Part shown: in pieces, positions 16,252 to 24,822 of the stretch
How the letters are laid out: the number at the start of each line of letters is the position of its first letter
How positions within the stretch are numbered: the stretch's first letter is position 1
From: Candidatus Lachnoclostridium avicola
GTDB lineage: Bacteria; Bacillota; Clostridia; Lachnospirales; Lachnospiraceae
Length of the DNA: 64,000 nucleotides
Assembly (NCBI GenBank): GCA_019114465.1
Contig: DXFM01000027.1
Coordinates: 79,445 to 143,444 of the forward strand
Direction of reading: 5' to 3'
Notes under the pieces: model-generated
Database searches by the model: none
Told to the model about the DNA's origin: nothing
Seen by the model: only the letters and a program-made list of their open reading frames with translations
Translations under genes and position numbers: made by a program

Positions 16252-17829
16252 ATGATCCGGGATTTAATCAATTATTTTATGACATCTGGGGACGAGGTAT
16301 TGGCCCTGCTCATGGAACATATTCAGCTGACCACCCTGGCTCTTCTGGCCGCCATTGCCATCGGAATTCCCCTGGGAATCCTGATTTCCTATATAAAGCC
16401 GGCCAGCAAGCCGGTTCTGGCCTTCGCCAACCTGGTGCAGGCCATTCCCAGCATGGCCCTTCTGGGACTGGCCATTCCTGTTCTGGGCATCGGGATGAAG
16501 CCGGCGGTGTTCCTGGTGGTGATCTATTCCCTTCTGCCCATCATCAAAAATACATATGCGGGCCTGATGAATATCAGCCCCCAGATGCTGGAGGCGGCGG
16601 AAGGCATCGGACTCACCAAGAGACAGATTCTTTTTAAGGTGCGGATTCCCATGGCCCTTCCGGTGATCATGACCGGCGTGCGGATCTCCGCCGTCTCCGC
16701 CGTGGGCCTGATGACTCTGGCGGCTTACGTGGGCGGAGGCGGTCTGGGAGATCTGGTGTTTTCCGGCATCCGCCTGGTGAACAATGTGAAAATTCTGGCC
16801 GGCGCCATTCCCGCCTGTATCCTGGCGCTTCTGGTGGACCGGATCTTTGCCGCCGTGGAAGTGCTGGTGACTCCCATCAGTCTCCTTCCCGGGAACAATA
16901 AGCAGGAGAAAAAGAAGCGAAAAGGCCGGGAGAAGCTGGTGGCCGGCGTCGCTGTGGTACTGGTGGCCGCCCTCATCGGAGTGACTCTGTTCCAGCCGGC
17001 GAAAAAGAGCGATCTGCGCATTGCCAGCATGGATTTTTCGGAAAATGAGATCCTGGCCTACATGCTCTCCGAGGCCATTGAGACGAAAACGGGACTCTCC
17101 GTGGACACCGTTCTGGATCTGGGCGGTTCCTCCGTGTGCGTCACCGCCATCAACAGCGGGGAGATCGACGGCTACATTGAATACACGGGAACCATATACG
17201 TGAGCATCCTGGACCAGCCGGCCATCTCAGACGTGGAGAAGGTGTATGAGGAGTCCAAAGCGGGCATGATGGAACTGTACGGGCTGGAGGTGTTGAATTC
17301 TCTCAATGTGAACAATACCTACACCCTGTCCACCACGAAGGAGATCGCGGAAAAGTACGGCTTAAAGACCATCAGCGATCTGAAAAAATGGAATGGCCAG
17401 CTGAGGGCCACCACCACCCTCACCTTCTTGAACCGGGAGGATGGACTTCCGGGAGTGAAATCCCTCTACGGTCTGGAATTTGCCGAGGAGACGGGAGTGG
17501 ACGGGGCACCCCGGTATACAGCCCTCATGAGCGGGGAGGGAGATCTGATCGACGCCTACTCCACCGACGGCCTGCTGAAAAAATTTGATCTTGTGGTGCT
17601 GGAGGACGACAAGGGAGCTTTCCCGCCCTACTACGCCGTTCCTGTATTCCGGAGTGAGGTGATGGAGCAGTATCCGGAGATCGCCGACGTTTCCCAGGCT
17701 CTGGGAGAGGTTCTGACCACTGACCGGATGGCGGAGCTCAATTATCTGGTGGACGAGGAAGATCAGGACCCCAGGGATGTGGCCCACAACTTCCTGGCGG
17801 AATACGCGCCGGAGCTGGCGGCACAGTAG
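16252..17829 (+). CDS. Osmolyte ABC transporter permease fused to substrate-binding domain
   Basis: A 525-residue fusion. Residues ~1-215 are an OpuB/OpuC-type permease with about six membrane helices and the EAA loop (EAAEGIGLTKRQILFKVRIP). A basic linker (NKQEKKKRKGREK) leads to a further membrane helix (about 228-245) and then an extracytoplasmic OpuAC-like binding domain (ASMDFSENEILAYMLSEAIE, SGEIDGYIEYTGTIY, about 250-525). The fusion tethers the binding protein to the membrane, as in Lactococcus OpuA. Together with the upstream ATPase it makes a complete two-gene importer for a quaternary-ammonium osmoprotectant; the exact ligand cannot be read. AAGGAGGCG precedes the ATG. Confidence 0.9.
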   Translation: MIRDLINYFMTSGDEVLALLMEHIQLTTLALLAAIAIGIPLGILISYIKPASKPVLAFANLVQAIPSMALLGLAIPVLGIGMKPAVFLVVIYSLLPIIKNTYAGLMNISPQMLEAAEGIGLTKRQILFKVRIPMALPVIMTGVRISAVSAVGLMTLAAYVGGGGLGDLVFSGIRLVNNVKILAGAIPACILALLVDRIFAAVEVLVTPISLLPGNNKQEKKKRKGREKLVAGVAVVLVAALIGVTLFQPAKKSDLRIASMDFSENEILAYMLSEAIETKTGLSVDTVLDLGGSSVCVTAINSGEIDGYIEYTGTIYVSILDQPAISDVEKVYEESKAGMMELYGLEVLNSLNVNNTYTLSTTKEIAEKYGLKTISDLKKWNGQLRATTTLTFLNREDGLPGVKSLYGLEFAEETGVDGAPRYTALMSGEGDLIDAYSTDGLLKKFDLVVLEDDKGAFPPYYAVPVFRSEVMEQYPEIADVSQALGEVLTTDRMAELNYLVDEEDQDPRDVAHNFLAEYAPELAAQ

Positions 17830-17913
17830 AATTGCAGCGGAAAAAACGGGGAGTTATCATTGACTAACCTCCTGAAAAGTCCTATTCTGAAAAGAAACGA
17901 GGAGGGATGCCCG

Positions 17914-18126
17914 ATGAAATCATTGTCAGAGGCAAAGGCAGGAGAGCGGTGTGAGATCAAATGGATGTTCGGTATCCCCGAGATTCTGGACTTTATGAGA
18001 GAGCGGGGCGTGGACGTGGGAAGCACCGTGAGCGTGATTCAGAACCGGGCGGGCAGCCTGATCATCGGCGCAGGCAGCCGGCGGATCGCCGTCAGCGGAG
18101 AGGTTGCGGCCAGGATCAAGGTGTGA
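17914..18126 (+). CDS. FeoA-domain protein
   Basis: A 70-residue protein with the SH3-like FeoA fold: a small-domain core with ERGVDVGSTVSVIQNRAGSLII and a closing strand RRIAVSGEVAARIKV. FeoA proteins are cytoplasmic partners of the ferrous-iron permease FeoB. No feoB is present here, so this is a stand-alone FeoA-like protein whose role is open. ATG 17914 is preferred over the track start (17860) because GAGGAGGG lies 7 bases upstream. It is 84 bases behind the Opu operon and just ahead of the valS T-box promoter. Confidence 0.8.
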   Translation: MKSLSEAKAGERCEIKWMFGIPEILDFMRERGVDVGSTVSVIQNRAGSLIIGAGSRRIAVSGEVAARIKV

Positions 18127-18134
18127 GGAAATAC

Positions 18135-18163
18135 TTGACAAACCACCCCAAACTCTATATGAT
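18135..18163 (+). promoter_or_regulatory. Promoter of the T-box / NUDIX-valS operon
   Basis: Consensus TTGACA (18135-18140), 17-base spacer, TATGAT (18158-18163), starting nine bases after the feoA-like stop codon. Confidence 0.8.
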
Positions 18164-18169
18164 AGGAAA

Positions 18170-18459
18170 GAAAAGAAACAGGCTGTGAAGAAGAGGAGTA
18201 CGCCCGTATGACCCTGCAGAGAGGAACGCCCGATGGCTGGGAGGCGTCCGGGAAGGAAAGGCGGAAGGTGGCTTCGGAGCCGGGCGGTGAAAGAACCTGC
18301 CGGAAGGGGTGCCCCGGAAGGAGGTTTTAGGTAGCCGTACCCGACTGGTCCCCGTTACCGGGCCAAAGAGATTGCCGTCCCATGGAGACGGTGAAAAAAG
18401 GTGGTACCGCGGTTTATTCGCCCTTTGCGCATAATAAGATGTGCAGAGGGCGTTTTTTT
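18170..18459 (+). promoter_or_regulatory. T-box leader, probably valine-specific
   Basis: A 290-base leader with T-box hallmarks: stem I with the GAGTA element, AGAGAGG and the distal GGCTGGGAGGCG motif, the T-box sequence AGGTGGTACCGCGG (18399-18412), and a terminator. Aligning stem I with the tryptophan T-box at 50.5 kb on the shared GCT-C(C/G)GAG segment puts GTG (Val, 18268-18270) in the specifier place; aligning from the upstream GAA would give GGT one base earlier, so the specifier is tentative. valS as third gene supports valine. Uncharged tRNA-Val would favour the antiterminator and raise expression of all three genes. Confidence 0.88.
18419..18459 (+). terminator. T-box terminator
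   Basis: CGCCCTTTGCGCAT / ATGTGCAGAGGGCG with a six-base loop, followed by seven T residues. It competes with the antiterminator formed by the GGTGGTACCGCGG region. Confidence 0.85.
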
Positions 18460-18472
18460 GAAAGGAGATCAT

Positions 18473-19021
18473 ATGCTGTATAAGTTCTGCCCGGAGTGCG
18501 GGAAAAAACTGAGAATGCGGAAAATGTGGGATGAGGGAGAGGTACCCTTCTGCGATTCCTGCGACATCGCCTGGTATGAGCATCCATCCCCCTGCATTAT
18601 CACCCTGGTGATCAATGAATTTGAGGAGGCGGCTCTTCTGCGCCAGGATTACATTATGGAAGACAACTACGTGCTGGTGGCCGGATACATCAAGCCGGGA
18701 GAGACGGCGGAGGAGACCGCCTTCCGGGAGGTGGAGGAGGAGATCGGCGTCAAGATGGACACCATTTCCAGAGTCCGCACCTTCGCGCTGAAGGAAAAAG
18801 AGCTTCTCATGCTGGGTTTTGTGGGATTTGCCAAAAAGACGGATCTGAAGCTTTCCACGGAGGTGGATTCCGCCCTGTGGGTTCCGGTGGATCAGGCCAT
18901 GGAGAAATTAAAGGGAAGCGAGATCGCCTACCGGATCCTGGAAGCCTATCTGGCAGATCCGGAAGGGATCAGAAGGAGCGCTCATGGAGAAAAAGAATTC
19001 CTGCCGGAAGCAGATGAGTAA
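18473..19021 (+). CDS. NUDIX hydrolase with N-terminal zinc ribbon
   Basis: A 182-residue cytoplasmic protein. The first 30 residues form a zinc ribbon (CPECGK...CDSC). The Nudix box is GYIKPGETAEETAFREVEEEIGV-like (GX5EX7REUXEEXGU; about residues 72-94). This architecture resembles NudC-type NAD(H) pyrophosphatases and related enzymes that cleave nucleoside diphosphate-X compounds. ATG 18473 follows AAAGGAGATC, directly after the T-box terminator, so this gene is the first to be controlled by the T-box. Its function with valS is unknown. The last 38 bases overlap the next gene. Confidence 0.88.
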   Translation: MLYKFCPECGKKLRMRKMWDEGEVPFCDSCDIAWYEHPSPCIITLVINEFEEAALLRQDYIMEDNYVLVAGYIKPGETAEETAFREVEEEIGVKMDTISRVRTFALKEKELLMLGFVGFAKKTDLKLSTEVDSALWVPVDQAMEKLKGSEIAYRILEAYLADPEGIRRSAHGEKEFLPEADE

Positions 19022-19187
19022 CTGTGAGACCTGTGAAAACTACGTCTTCGACGAGGAATTTGAGTACTATGTCTGTGAGGCCAGCCTGGACGAGGATGAG
19101 ATGGCCCGGTTTCTGGGCAGCCAGAAATTTGAGTGCCCCTACTACCGGCTGAACGACGAGTACCGTATTGTGAGAAAGCAGATGTAG
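18984..19187 (+). CDS. Small cysteine-containing protein (DUF6472-like)
   Basis: A 67-residue protein with four cysteines placed in two pairs (NCETCENY, and a YYVCEAS / ECPYYRL pair), plus the acidic core [13 protein letters not shown] and the C-terminus YRIVRKQM. I recognise this as the DUF6472 type common in Lachnospiraceae. The cysteines suggest a bound metal, but no function is known. ATG 18984 has AAGGAG six bases upstream and overlaps the NUDIX 3' end in another frame; ATG 19014 is a shorter alternative. It lies between the NUDIX gene and valS in the T-box operon. Confidence 0.75.
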   Translation: MEKKNSCRKQMSNCETCENYVFDEEFEYYVCEASLDEDEMARFLGSQKFECPYYRLNDEYRIVRKQM

Positions 19188-19260
19188 GCAGGGAGGGTCG
19201 CCCCGGCGGCATACCAAAATAGAGAGGAATCAAAATAGAGAGGATAAAAAGGAGATCGCT

Positions 19261-21912
19261 ATGAAAGAACTGGAGAAAACTTATTCCCCTGGTGAAATTG
19301 AGAGCCGCATTTATCAGAAGTGGCTGGACAAAAAGTATTTCCACGCAGACGCGGAGGAGGGAAAGAGAAAAGGTAAGAAACCGTTTACCATCGTGATGCC
19401 GCCGCCAAACGTAACAGGCCAGCTGCACATGGGCCACGCCTTAGACAACACCATGCAGGATATTCTGATCCGCTATAAGAGAATGCAGGGGTACGAGGCT
19501 CTCTGGCAGCCGGGAACGGACCACGCGGCCATCGCCACGGAGGTGAAGGTGACCAACAAGCTGAAAGAGGAAGGCATCGACAAGCACGATCTGGGCCGGG
19601 AAGGATTTTTAAAGGAAGCCTGGAAGTGGAAGGAAGAGTACGAGAGCCGCATCATCAGCCAGATGTACAAGATGGGCGTTTCCGCCGACTGGGACCGGAT
19701 GCGTTTTACCATGGACGAGGGCTGTTCCAAAGCGGTGAAGGAAGTATTTATCCGCCTTTATAAAAAGGGATACATCTATAAGGGTTCCAGGATCATCAAC
19801 TGGTGCCCGGTGTGTCAGACCTCCATCTCCGACGCGGAGGTAGTTCATGAGGAGCAGAACGGCTTCTTCTGGCATATCAACTATCCCATCGTGGGAGAAG
19901 AGGGACGTTACGTGGAGATCGCCACCACCCGTCCGGAGACCATGCTGGGAGATACGGCGGTGGCGGTAAACCCCGACGACGAGCGGTATAAAGACCTGAT
20001 CGGAAAAATGCTAAAGCTGCCTCTGACGGACCGGGAGATCCCGGTGATCGCCGACGAGTACGTGGACAAGGAGTTCGGAACGGGCTGCGTGAAGATCACC
20101 CCCGCCCATGACCCCAACGACTTTGAGGTGGGACGGCGCCACAACCTGCCGGAGATCTGCATGATGAACGACGATGCCACCATCAGCATTCCGGGAAAAT
20201 ATTTCGGCATGGACCGCTACGAGGCGAGAAAAGCCATGGTGGAGGATCTGAAGGAGCAGGGTCTTCTGGTGAAGGTGGTTCCCCACGCCCACAACGTGGG
20301 AACCCACGATCGGTGCAAGACCACGGTGGAGCCCATGGTGAAGCAGCAGTGGTTTGTAAAGATGGAGGAGATGGCAAAGCCGGCCATCGAGGCCTTAAAG
20401 ACGGGAGATCTGAAATTTGTGCCGGAAAACTTCGGAAAGACCTATCTCCACTGGCTGGAAGGCATCAAGGACTGGTGTATCTCCAGACAGCTGTGGTGGG
20501 GTCACCGGATCCCGGCCTACTACTGTGATGAGTGCGGGGAGATGACCGTTTCCAGAGAGATGCCGGAGAAGTGCCCGAAGTGCGGCTGCACACATCTGAC
20601 CCAGGACGAGGACACTCTGGACACCTGGTTCTCCTCCGCTCTGTGGCCCTTCTCCACTCTGGGCTGGCCGGACAAGACGCCGGAGATGGAGTATTTCTAT
20701 CCCACCGACGTGCTGGTGACCGGATACGATATCATCTTCTTCTGGGTGGTGAGAATGGTATTCTCCGCCCTGGAGCAGACGGGCACGGTACCCTTCCACA
20801 CGGTGCTGATCCACGGACTGGTGAGAGATTCCCAGGGACGGAAGATGAGCAAATCCCTGGGCAACGGAATCGATCCGCTGGAAGTGGTAGACAAGTACGG
20901 GGCAGACGCCCTGCGCATGACCCTGATGACGGGAAATGCTCCCGGCAACGACATGCGCTTCTACTGGGAGAGAGTGGAGGCCAGCCGCAACTTTGCCAAC
21001 AAGGTGTGGAACGCCAGCCGGTTTATCATGATGAACATTGAGAAGGCTTCCGATGAAAAGGTGGAGCTGTCCGACCTGACTATGGCGGATCGGTGGATCC
21101 TGTCAAAGGTGAACCGCCTGGCGAAGGAAGTCACGGAAAACATGGACAAGTACGAGCTGGGAATCGCCCTCCAGAAGGTGTACGACTTTATCTGGGAGGA
21201 GTTCTGCGACTGGTACATCGAGATGGTGAAGCCCAGACTGTGGGGAGAGGGAGATTCCACCACGGCGGCGGCCATCTGGACCCTGAAGACGGTGCTGATC
21301 CAGTCCTTAAAGCTGCTGCACCCCTTTATGCCCTTCATCACCGAGGAGATCTTCTGCAACCTGCAGGATGAGGAAGAGTCCATTATGATTTCCTCCTGGC
21401 CGGAGTACCGGGCAGACTGGGATTTCGCCGCCGACGAGAAGGACGTGGAGATCATCAAGGAGGCGGTGCGTGCCATCCGCGGCGTGAGAACCTCCATGAA
21501 CGTGCCCCCCAGCAAGAAGGCGAAGGTGTATGTGGTTTCTGAAAATGAGGATCTGCTGGCCGTGTTTGAGCGCAGCCGGGTATTCTTTGCCACATTGGGC
21601 TACGCCAGCGAGGTCTTCCTACAGAAGGATAAGACCGGCATTGGAGAGGACGCTGTGTCCGCAGTGATCCCCCAGGCCAATATCTATCTGCCCTTTGCGG
21701 AGCTGGTGGACATTGAGAAGGAGATCGAGCGTCTGAAGGCGGAGGAGAAGCGTCTCACCGGCGAGCTGGCCAGAGTCAACGGCATGCTGAACAACGAGAA
21801 ATTTATGAGCCGCGCTCCCGAGGCGAAGGTGGCCGAGGAGCGGGCGAAGCTGGAGAAGTACACCCACATGATGGATCAGGTGAAGGAGCGGCTGAGCCAG
21901 CTGGAAAAGTAA
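19261..21912 (+). CDS. valS: Valyl-tRNA synthetase
   Basis: An 883-residue class I synthetase. The HIGH motif is HMGH (residues 56-59) within [14 protein letters not shown]. The editing (CP1) domain spans roughly 190-330 ([19 protein letters not shown]). KMSKS is exact at residues 528-532. A zinc knuckle is visible near 420-445 (CDECGE...CPKCGC). The C-terminal ~70 residues are the charged tRNA-binding coiled coil ([17 protein letters not shown]). It attaches valine to tRNA-Val in the cytoplasm. A strong AAAAGGAGATC precedes the ATG. Its expression is set by the upstream T-box through the NUDIX and DUF6472 genes. Confidence 0.97.
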   Translation: MKELEKTYSPGEIESRIYQKWLDKKYFHADAEEGKRKGKKPFTIVMPPPNVTGQLHMGHALDNTMQDILIRYKRMQGYEALWQPGTDHAAIATEVKVTNKLKEEGIDKHDLGREGFLKEAWKWKEEYESRIISQMYKMGVSADWDRMRFTMDEGCSKAVKEVFIRLYKKGYIYKGSRIINWCPVCQTSISDAEVVHEEQNGFFWHINYPIVGEEGRYVEIATTRPETMLGDTAVAVNPDDERYKDLIGKMLKLPLTDREIPVIADEYVDKEFGTGCVKITPAHDPNDFEVGRRHNLPEICMMNDDATISIPGKYFGMDRYEARKAMVEDLKEQGLLVKVVPHAHNVGTHDRCKTTVEPMVKQQWFVKMEEMAKPAIEALKTGDLKFVPENFGKTYLHWLEGIKDWCISRQLWWGHRIPAYYCDECGEMTVSREMPEKCPKCGCTHLTQDEDTLDTWFSSALWPFSTLGWPDKTPEMEYFYPTDVLVTGYDIIFFWVVRMVFSALEQTGTVPFHTVLIHGLVRDSQGRKMSKSLGNGIDPLEVVDKYGADALRMTLMTGNAPGNDMRFYWERVEASRNFANKVWNASRFIMMNIEKASDEKVELSDLTMADRWILSKVNRLAKEVTENMDKYELGIALQKVYDFIWEEFCDWYIEMVKPRLWGEGDSTTAAAIWTLKTVLIQSLKLLHPFMPFITEEIFCNLQDEEESIMISSWPEYRADWDFAADEKDVEIIKEAVRAIRGVRTSMNVPPSKKAKVYVVSENEDLLAVFERSRVFFATLGYASEVFLQKDKTGIGEDAVSAVIPQANIYLPFAELVDIEKEIERLKAEEKRLTGELARVNGMLNNEKFMSRAPEAKVAEERAKLEKYTHMMDQVKERLSQLEK

Positions 21913-21940
21913 AGTAAAATAGAAAGAAATTTTACTTTAT
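21911..21940 (+). terminator. AT-rich terminator after valS
   Basis: A 10-bp inverted repeat AAAGTAAAAT / ATTTTACTTT starts right at the valS stop; low GC, so probably weak. Confidence 0.45.
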
Positions 21941-21986
21941 AGAATTTTTATAGTTTTCACTTATATTTTATATAATCATCGCTGGA

Positions 21987-22015
21987 TTGCATTGAGAAAA
22001 AAATAACTATATAAT
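21987..22015 (+). promoter_or_regulatory. Promoter of the SLC13-like permease operon
   Basis: TTGCAT (21987-21992), 17-base spacer, TATAAT (22010-22015). A second TATAAT at 21971 lacks a good -35. Confidence 0.7.
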
Positions 22016-22128
22016 AAAGGAGTAAACGCAAAGCGAAAGATAATCTGCACAATCCAGGCGGCCGAATTTCATGAATGGACAGGGCGAATTGTCTTCTTTG
22101 TATTAAGCTTTATAATGGAGGACTGTTT

Positions 22129-23412
22129 ATGTCTATACAACTGATTATTACCTTGTGCATTCTGGTATTCCTGGTAGTGATGCTGCTTACCAACAAGCTG
22201 CCCTACGGTGTATCTGCAATGATCTGCTGCGTGCTGTTCGTACTGTTCGGCATCCTGGATCTGCAGACCGCGTTCTCCGGTCTTTCCAGCAGCACGACCC
22301 TGATGATCGCCCCCATGATCGTGGTGGCAAGCGCTCTGGGCAAGACCAGCCTGATCGGACGTATCCGTAAGCTTATGGACCGCCTTCAGGGCAAGAGCGG
22401 ATTCCTGCTGGTTCTGGGAATCTGCGGCATTACCATTATTCTTTCCCAGTTAATGGGACAGATCGCATGTATTTCCGTTATGCTTCTGTTCTTACAGACG
22501 CTGGATGACAAGAGCGAGTATTCTCCCGCCCGTATGCTGTTCCTGGTAGCGACTGTTAACTGTATCGCCACCTCTAAGATCCCGATTGGTATGGGCGCTA
22601 CCATGCCCGGTACCATCAATTCCTATTATCAGGGACTTGTGGGACCGGAAGATCTTCTGGGCATTACGGACTTCTTTAAGGCCGGCATCCTGCCCCTGAT
22701 CGTGGGAACTATCTACTGTGTATTCATGTACCGCCTGATCCCCAACGGATCCATCGACAGCGGCGACGTGAAGGAAGTCAAGGACGCAGCTCCCATCTCC
22801 AAGAAGGATGAGATCTTCATTTTCGGCGTATTCATCGCTATTATGGCTGGCTTCATGTTTACCAACCAGCTGGGCAGCGACATCACCAATGTAATTCCGG
22901 CAGCAGGCCTTCTGGTTCTGATCGTGTGCAAGGTTCTGACCATTCCGGAAGTGATGAAGTCCTTAACCAGCGATATGGTATGGATGGTTGCAGGTATGAG
23001 CGTTGTCTCCACCGCCCTTTCCGTTACGGGAGCCGGCGAGCTGATCGGTGAGACTGTACTTAAGATCCTGGGCGGAAATCCCAGCGGACTGTTTGTCTCC
23101 ATCGTGTTCTGCGTAGCATGCACCCTGATGACCAACTTCATGTCCAACATGGGAACCATGGCTCTCATGAGCCCCATCGCCGCTTCCACGGCTCTGGCCG
23201 GCGGTATGAACGTAAAAGCAGTTGTTCTGACCTGCTGCGTATCCGCATGGTTCGCAGTAGTGATGCCCACCGGATGTTCCGGCGCCATGATGGCTTTCGG
23301 TATCGGCCACCACAACGCCTTCAAGCTGATGAAGTTTACCCTTCCGCTGATACTGCTGCTGATGATCGCCCTGATCATTGGAATCAACATATTCTTCCCG
23401 ATTTACGGTTAA
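22129..23412 (+). CDS. SLC13/CitMHS-like anion permease
   Basis: A 427-residue integral membrane protein with about 11-12 hydrophobic helices. It has two related halves: ITIILSQLMGQIACISVMLL in the first and TLMTNFMSNMGTMALMSPIA in the second. The repeated SxxxN(M/T)-type hairpins are where the divalent anion/sodium symporter (DASS) and ArsB/NhaD-like proteins bind substrate and sodium. It likely carries a di- or tricarboxylate or a related organic anion. ATG 22129 follows AATGGAGGA; the longer track ORF (22075) has no ribosome site. The alpha/beta hydrolase gene downstream is separated by a terminator. Confidence 0.82.
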   Translation: MSIQLIITLCILVFLVVMLLTNKLPYGVSAMICCVLFVLFGILDLQTAFSGLSSSTTLMIAPMIVVASALGKTSLIGRIRKLMDRLQGKSGFLLVLGICGITIILSQLMGQIACISVMLLFLQTLDDKSEYSPARMLFLVATVNCIATSKIPIGMGATMPGTINSYYQGLVGPEDLLGITDFFKAGILPLIVGTIYCVFMYRLIPNGSIDSGDVKEVKDAAPISKKDEIFIFGVFIAIMAGFMFTNQLGSDITNVIPAAGLLVLIVCKVLTIPEVMKSLTSDMVWMVAGMSVVSTALSVTGAGELIGETVLKILGGNPSGLFVSIVFCVACTLMTNFMSNMGTMALMSPIAASTALAGGMNVKAVVLTCCVSAWFAVVMPTGCSGAMMAFGIGHHNAFKLMKFTLPLILLLMIALIIGINIFFPIYG

Positions 23413-23421
23413 GGAAAAATT

Positions 23422-23457
23422 ACACCGCCGCCCAGCTTTTCGGCGGCGGTGTTTTTT
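23422..23457 (+). terminator. Strong intrinsic terminator after the permease
   Basis: ACACCGCCGCC / GGCGGCGGTGT, 11 perfect pairs with a 9-base loop, followed by TTTTTT. Confidence 0.92.
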
Positions 23458-23578
23458 CACTTCAAAGGAAACTGCAAACCGGACGGGCCCGGCGGAAGAG
23501 CTGGGGACGGGCCGGGGTGATCCCGGCGGATAGGGAAGTTTCCCTTCAGTAAATTAATAGAAAGGAACTGGAAAATAA

Positions 23579-24505
23579 ATGAAAAAAGTAATTAATCCTG
23601 GTTTTGCAAAAAAGACCATCAATCTGATCGACAACATTGTTTACTCTCATCAGAAAGACTTAAACGGCAACCCTATGGAGCTGAAGATGAGCATCATGCT
23701 GCAGAATGGCAACAGCGAGATGCGTCTGGCTGCGGGAGAGGACGATCCGAAGGAGGATCACAGCCCGAAGCCGGCCCTGCTGTGGATTCCCGGCGGCGGC
23801 TGGAGAGGCGCGGACAAAAACCTGATGCTGGGCGAGATGAGCGAATTTGCCAGAGCCGGGTACGTGGTTGCGTCCATGTATTACCGCAGCAGCGCTGAGG
23901 GACACTGGCCGGATCAGCTCATCGATGTGAAGACGGCCATCCGTTTCCTGAGAGCCAACGCGGAGAAATACGAGATCAATCCCGACAAGGTCGCCGTGTT
24001 CGGACGTTCCGCCGGCGGCCATCTGGCAGCGTTCGCGGCCATGAATACAGAGGACGGCTGTGAGGGAACGGAGTGGAAGGCGTTCTCCGACAAAGTGCAG
24101 GCCTGCTGCAACATGTTCGGACCCACAGACATTGTGGCCAACATGGAAGTGGAGGAGAAGAAGTTTGCTGATCCCAACTTCCGCTGGCATTCCGTGGAGG
24201 AGACCCATGGCGGCGCTCTTCTGGGCGGAGATCCGGCGACCATGAAGGAGCGGGCAAAGGCGGCCAGCCCGGTGAATTTTGTAAATCCCGATATGTGCCC
24301 CATGCAGATCCTTCACGGCAACAGCGATCCCATCGTTCCCATTGAGGCAAGCAGCGACATTCTGTACCAGAAGATCTGTGACGCAGGTCTTGAGGACAGA
24401 ACGGAGTACTATGTGGTGGAGCATGCCGGCCACGGCACCAGAGAGTTCTTCCAGGACTCTGTAAAAGAGCTGATGATTGCTTTCTTTGATAAATATTTAA
24501 AATAA
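23579..24505 (+). CDS. Alpha/beta hydrolase (BD-FAE / esterase-lipase type)
   Basis: A 308-residue protein without a signal peptide. The oxyanion motif is IPGGGWRGA (about residue 63, HGGGW type), the nucleophile elbow is GRSAGG (Ser near residue 143), the acid lies near NSDPIVP and the His in EHAGHG. This fits small carboxylesterases of the hormone-sensitive-lipase/feruloyl-esterase-like group, which cleave acetyl or aryl esters. The 166-base gap after the permease contains a terminator and a GC-rich inverted element (AAAGGAAACT ... AGTTTCCCTT, 23464-23549), so it may have its own promoter, which I could not identify. AAAGGAACTGG precedes the ATG. Confidence 0.85.
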   Translation: MKKVINPGFAKKTINLIDNIVYSHQKDLNGNPMELKMSIMLQNGNSEMRLAAGEDDPKEDHSPKPALLWIPGGGWRGADKNLMLGEMSEFARAGYVVASMYYRSSAEGHWPDQLIDVKTAIRFLRANAEKYEINPDKVAVFGRSAGGHLAAFAAMNTEDGCEGTEWKAFSDKVQACCNMFGPTDIVANMEVEEKKFADPNFRWHSVEETHGGALLGGDPATMKERAKAASPVNFVNPDMCPMQILHGNSDPIVPIEASSDILYQKICDAGLEDRTEYYVVEHAGHGTREFFQDSVKELMIAFFDKYLK

Positions 24506-24520
24506 TACGGCTTTCTTAAG

Positions 24521-24587
24521 AGGAAGCGCTGCAGAATCTCCCAGATCACAAGGATTTCAGAGAGGAAGCGGCGCTTCCTTTTTTTGT
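24521..24587 (+). terminator. Intrinsic terminator after the hydrolase gene
   Basis: AGGAAGCGCTGC pairs with GCGGCGCTTCCT across ~35 bases, or AGGAAGC with GCTTCCT locally, before TTTTTTTG. The remaining ~240 bases to argG hold a GC-rich stretch without an ORF and then the arg promoter. Confidence 0.8.
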
Positions 24588-24715
24588 GCCCTTAAGCTGG
24601 GCGGCCGCCTGCCAGGCCTCCCCGGGCGATTGCTTTCCGGACGGCGCGGGAAGGGATTCTCTGACAATGAAAATGTATAAAAATGCGAACACAGGAATTT
24701 TTATGTAAAAAGTAG

Positions 24716-24751
24716 TTGAATATTTATGAATGAAGTTGTATAATCATTCAA
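24716..24751 (+). promoter_or_regulatory. arg operon promoter with overlapping ARG-box-like sites
   Basis: TTGAAT (24716-24721), 17-base spacer, TATAAT (24739-24744). A dyad TGTATAATCATTCA (24738-24751) overlaps the -10 and resembles the ArgR consensus TGAAT-n4-ATTCA with one mismatch. A second half-matching site TGAATATTTATGAAT covers the -35. ArgR-arginine binding there would block RNA polymerase. No argR gene is in the window. Confidence 0.65.
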
Positions 24752-24822
24752 AACAAAAAGAAAACAGCAGGAAAGATTGAAAGATCTGACGCATATTTAT
24801 GAAAAAAGACAGGAGGAATTGA

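Noticed and set aside
23660-24433. 257-aa minus-strand ORF
   Set aside because: Antisense to the alpha/beta hydrolase, whose catalytic motifs are clear in the plus frame.
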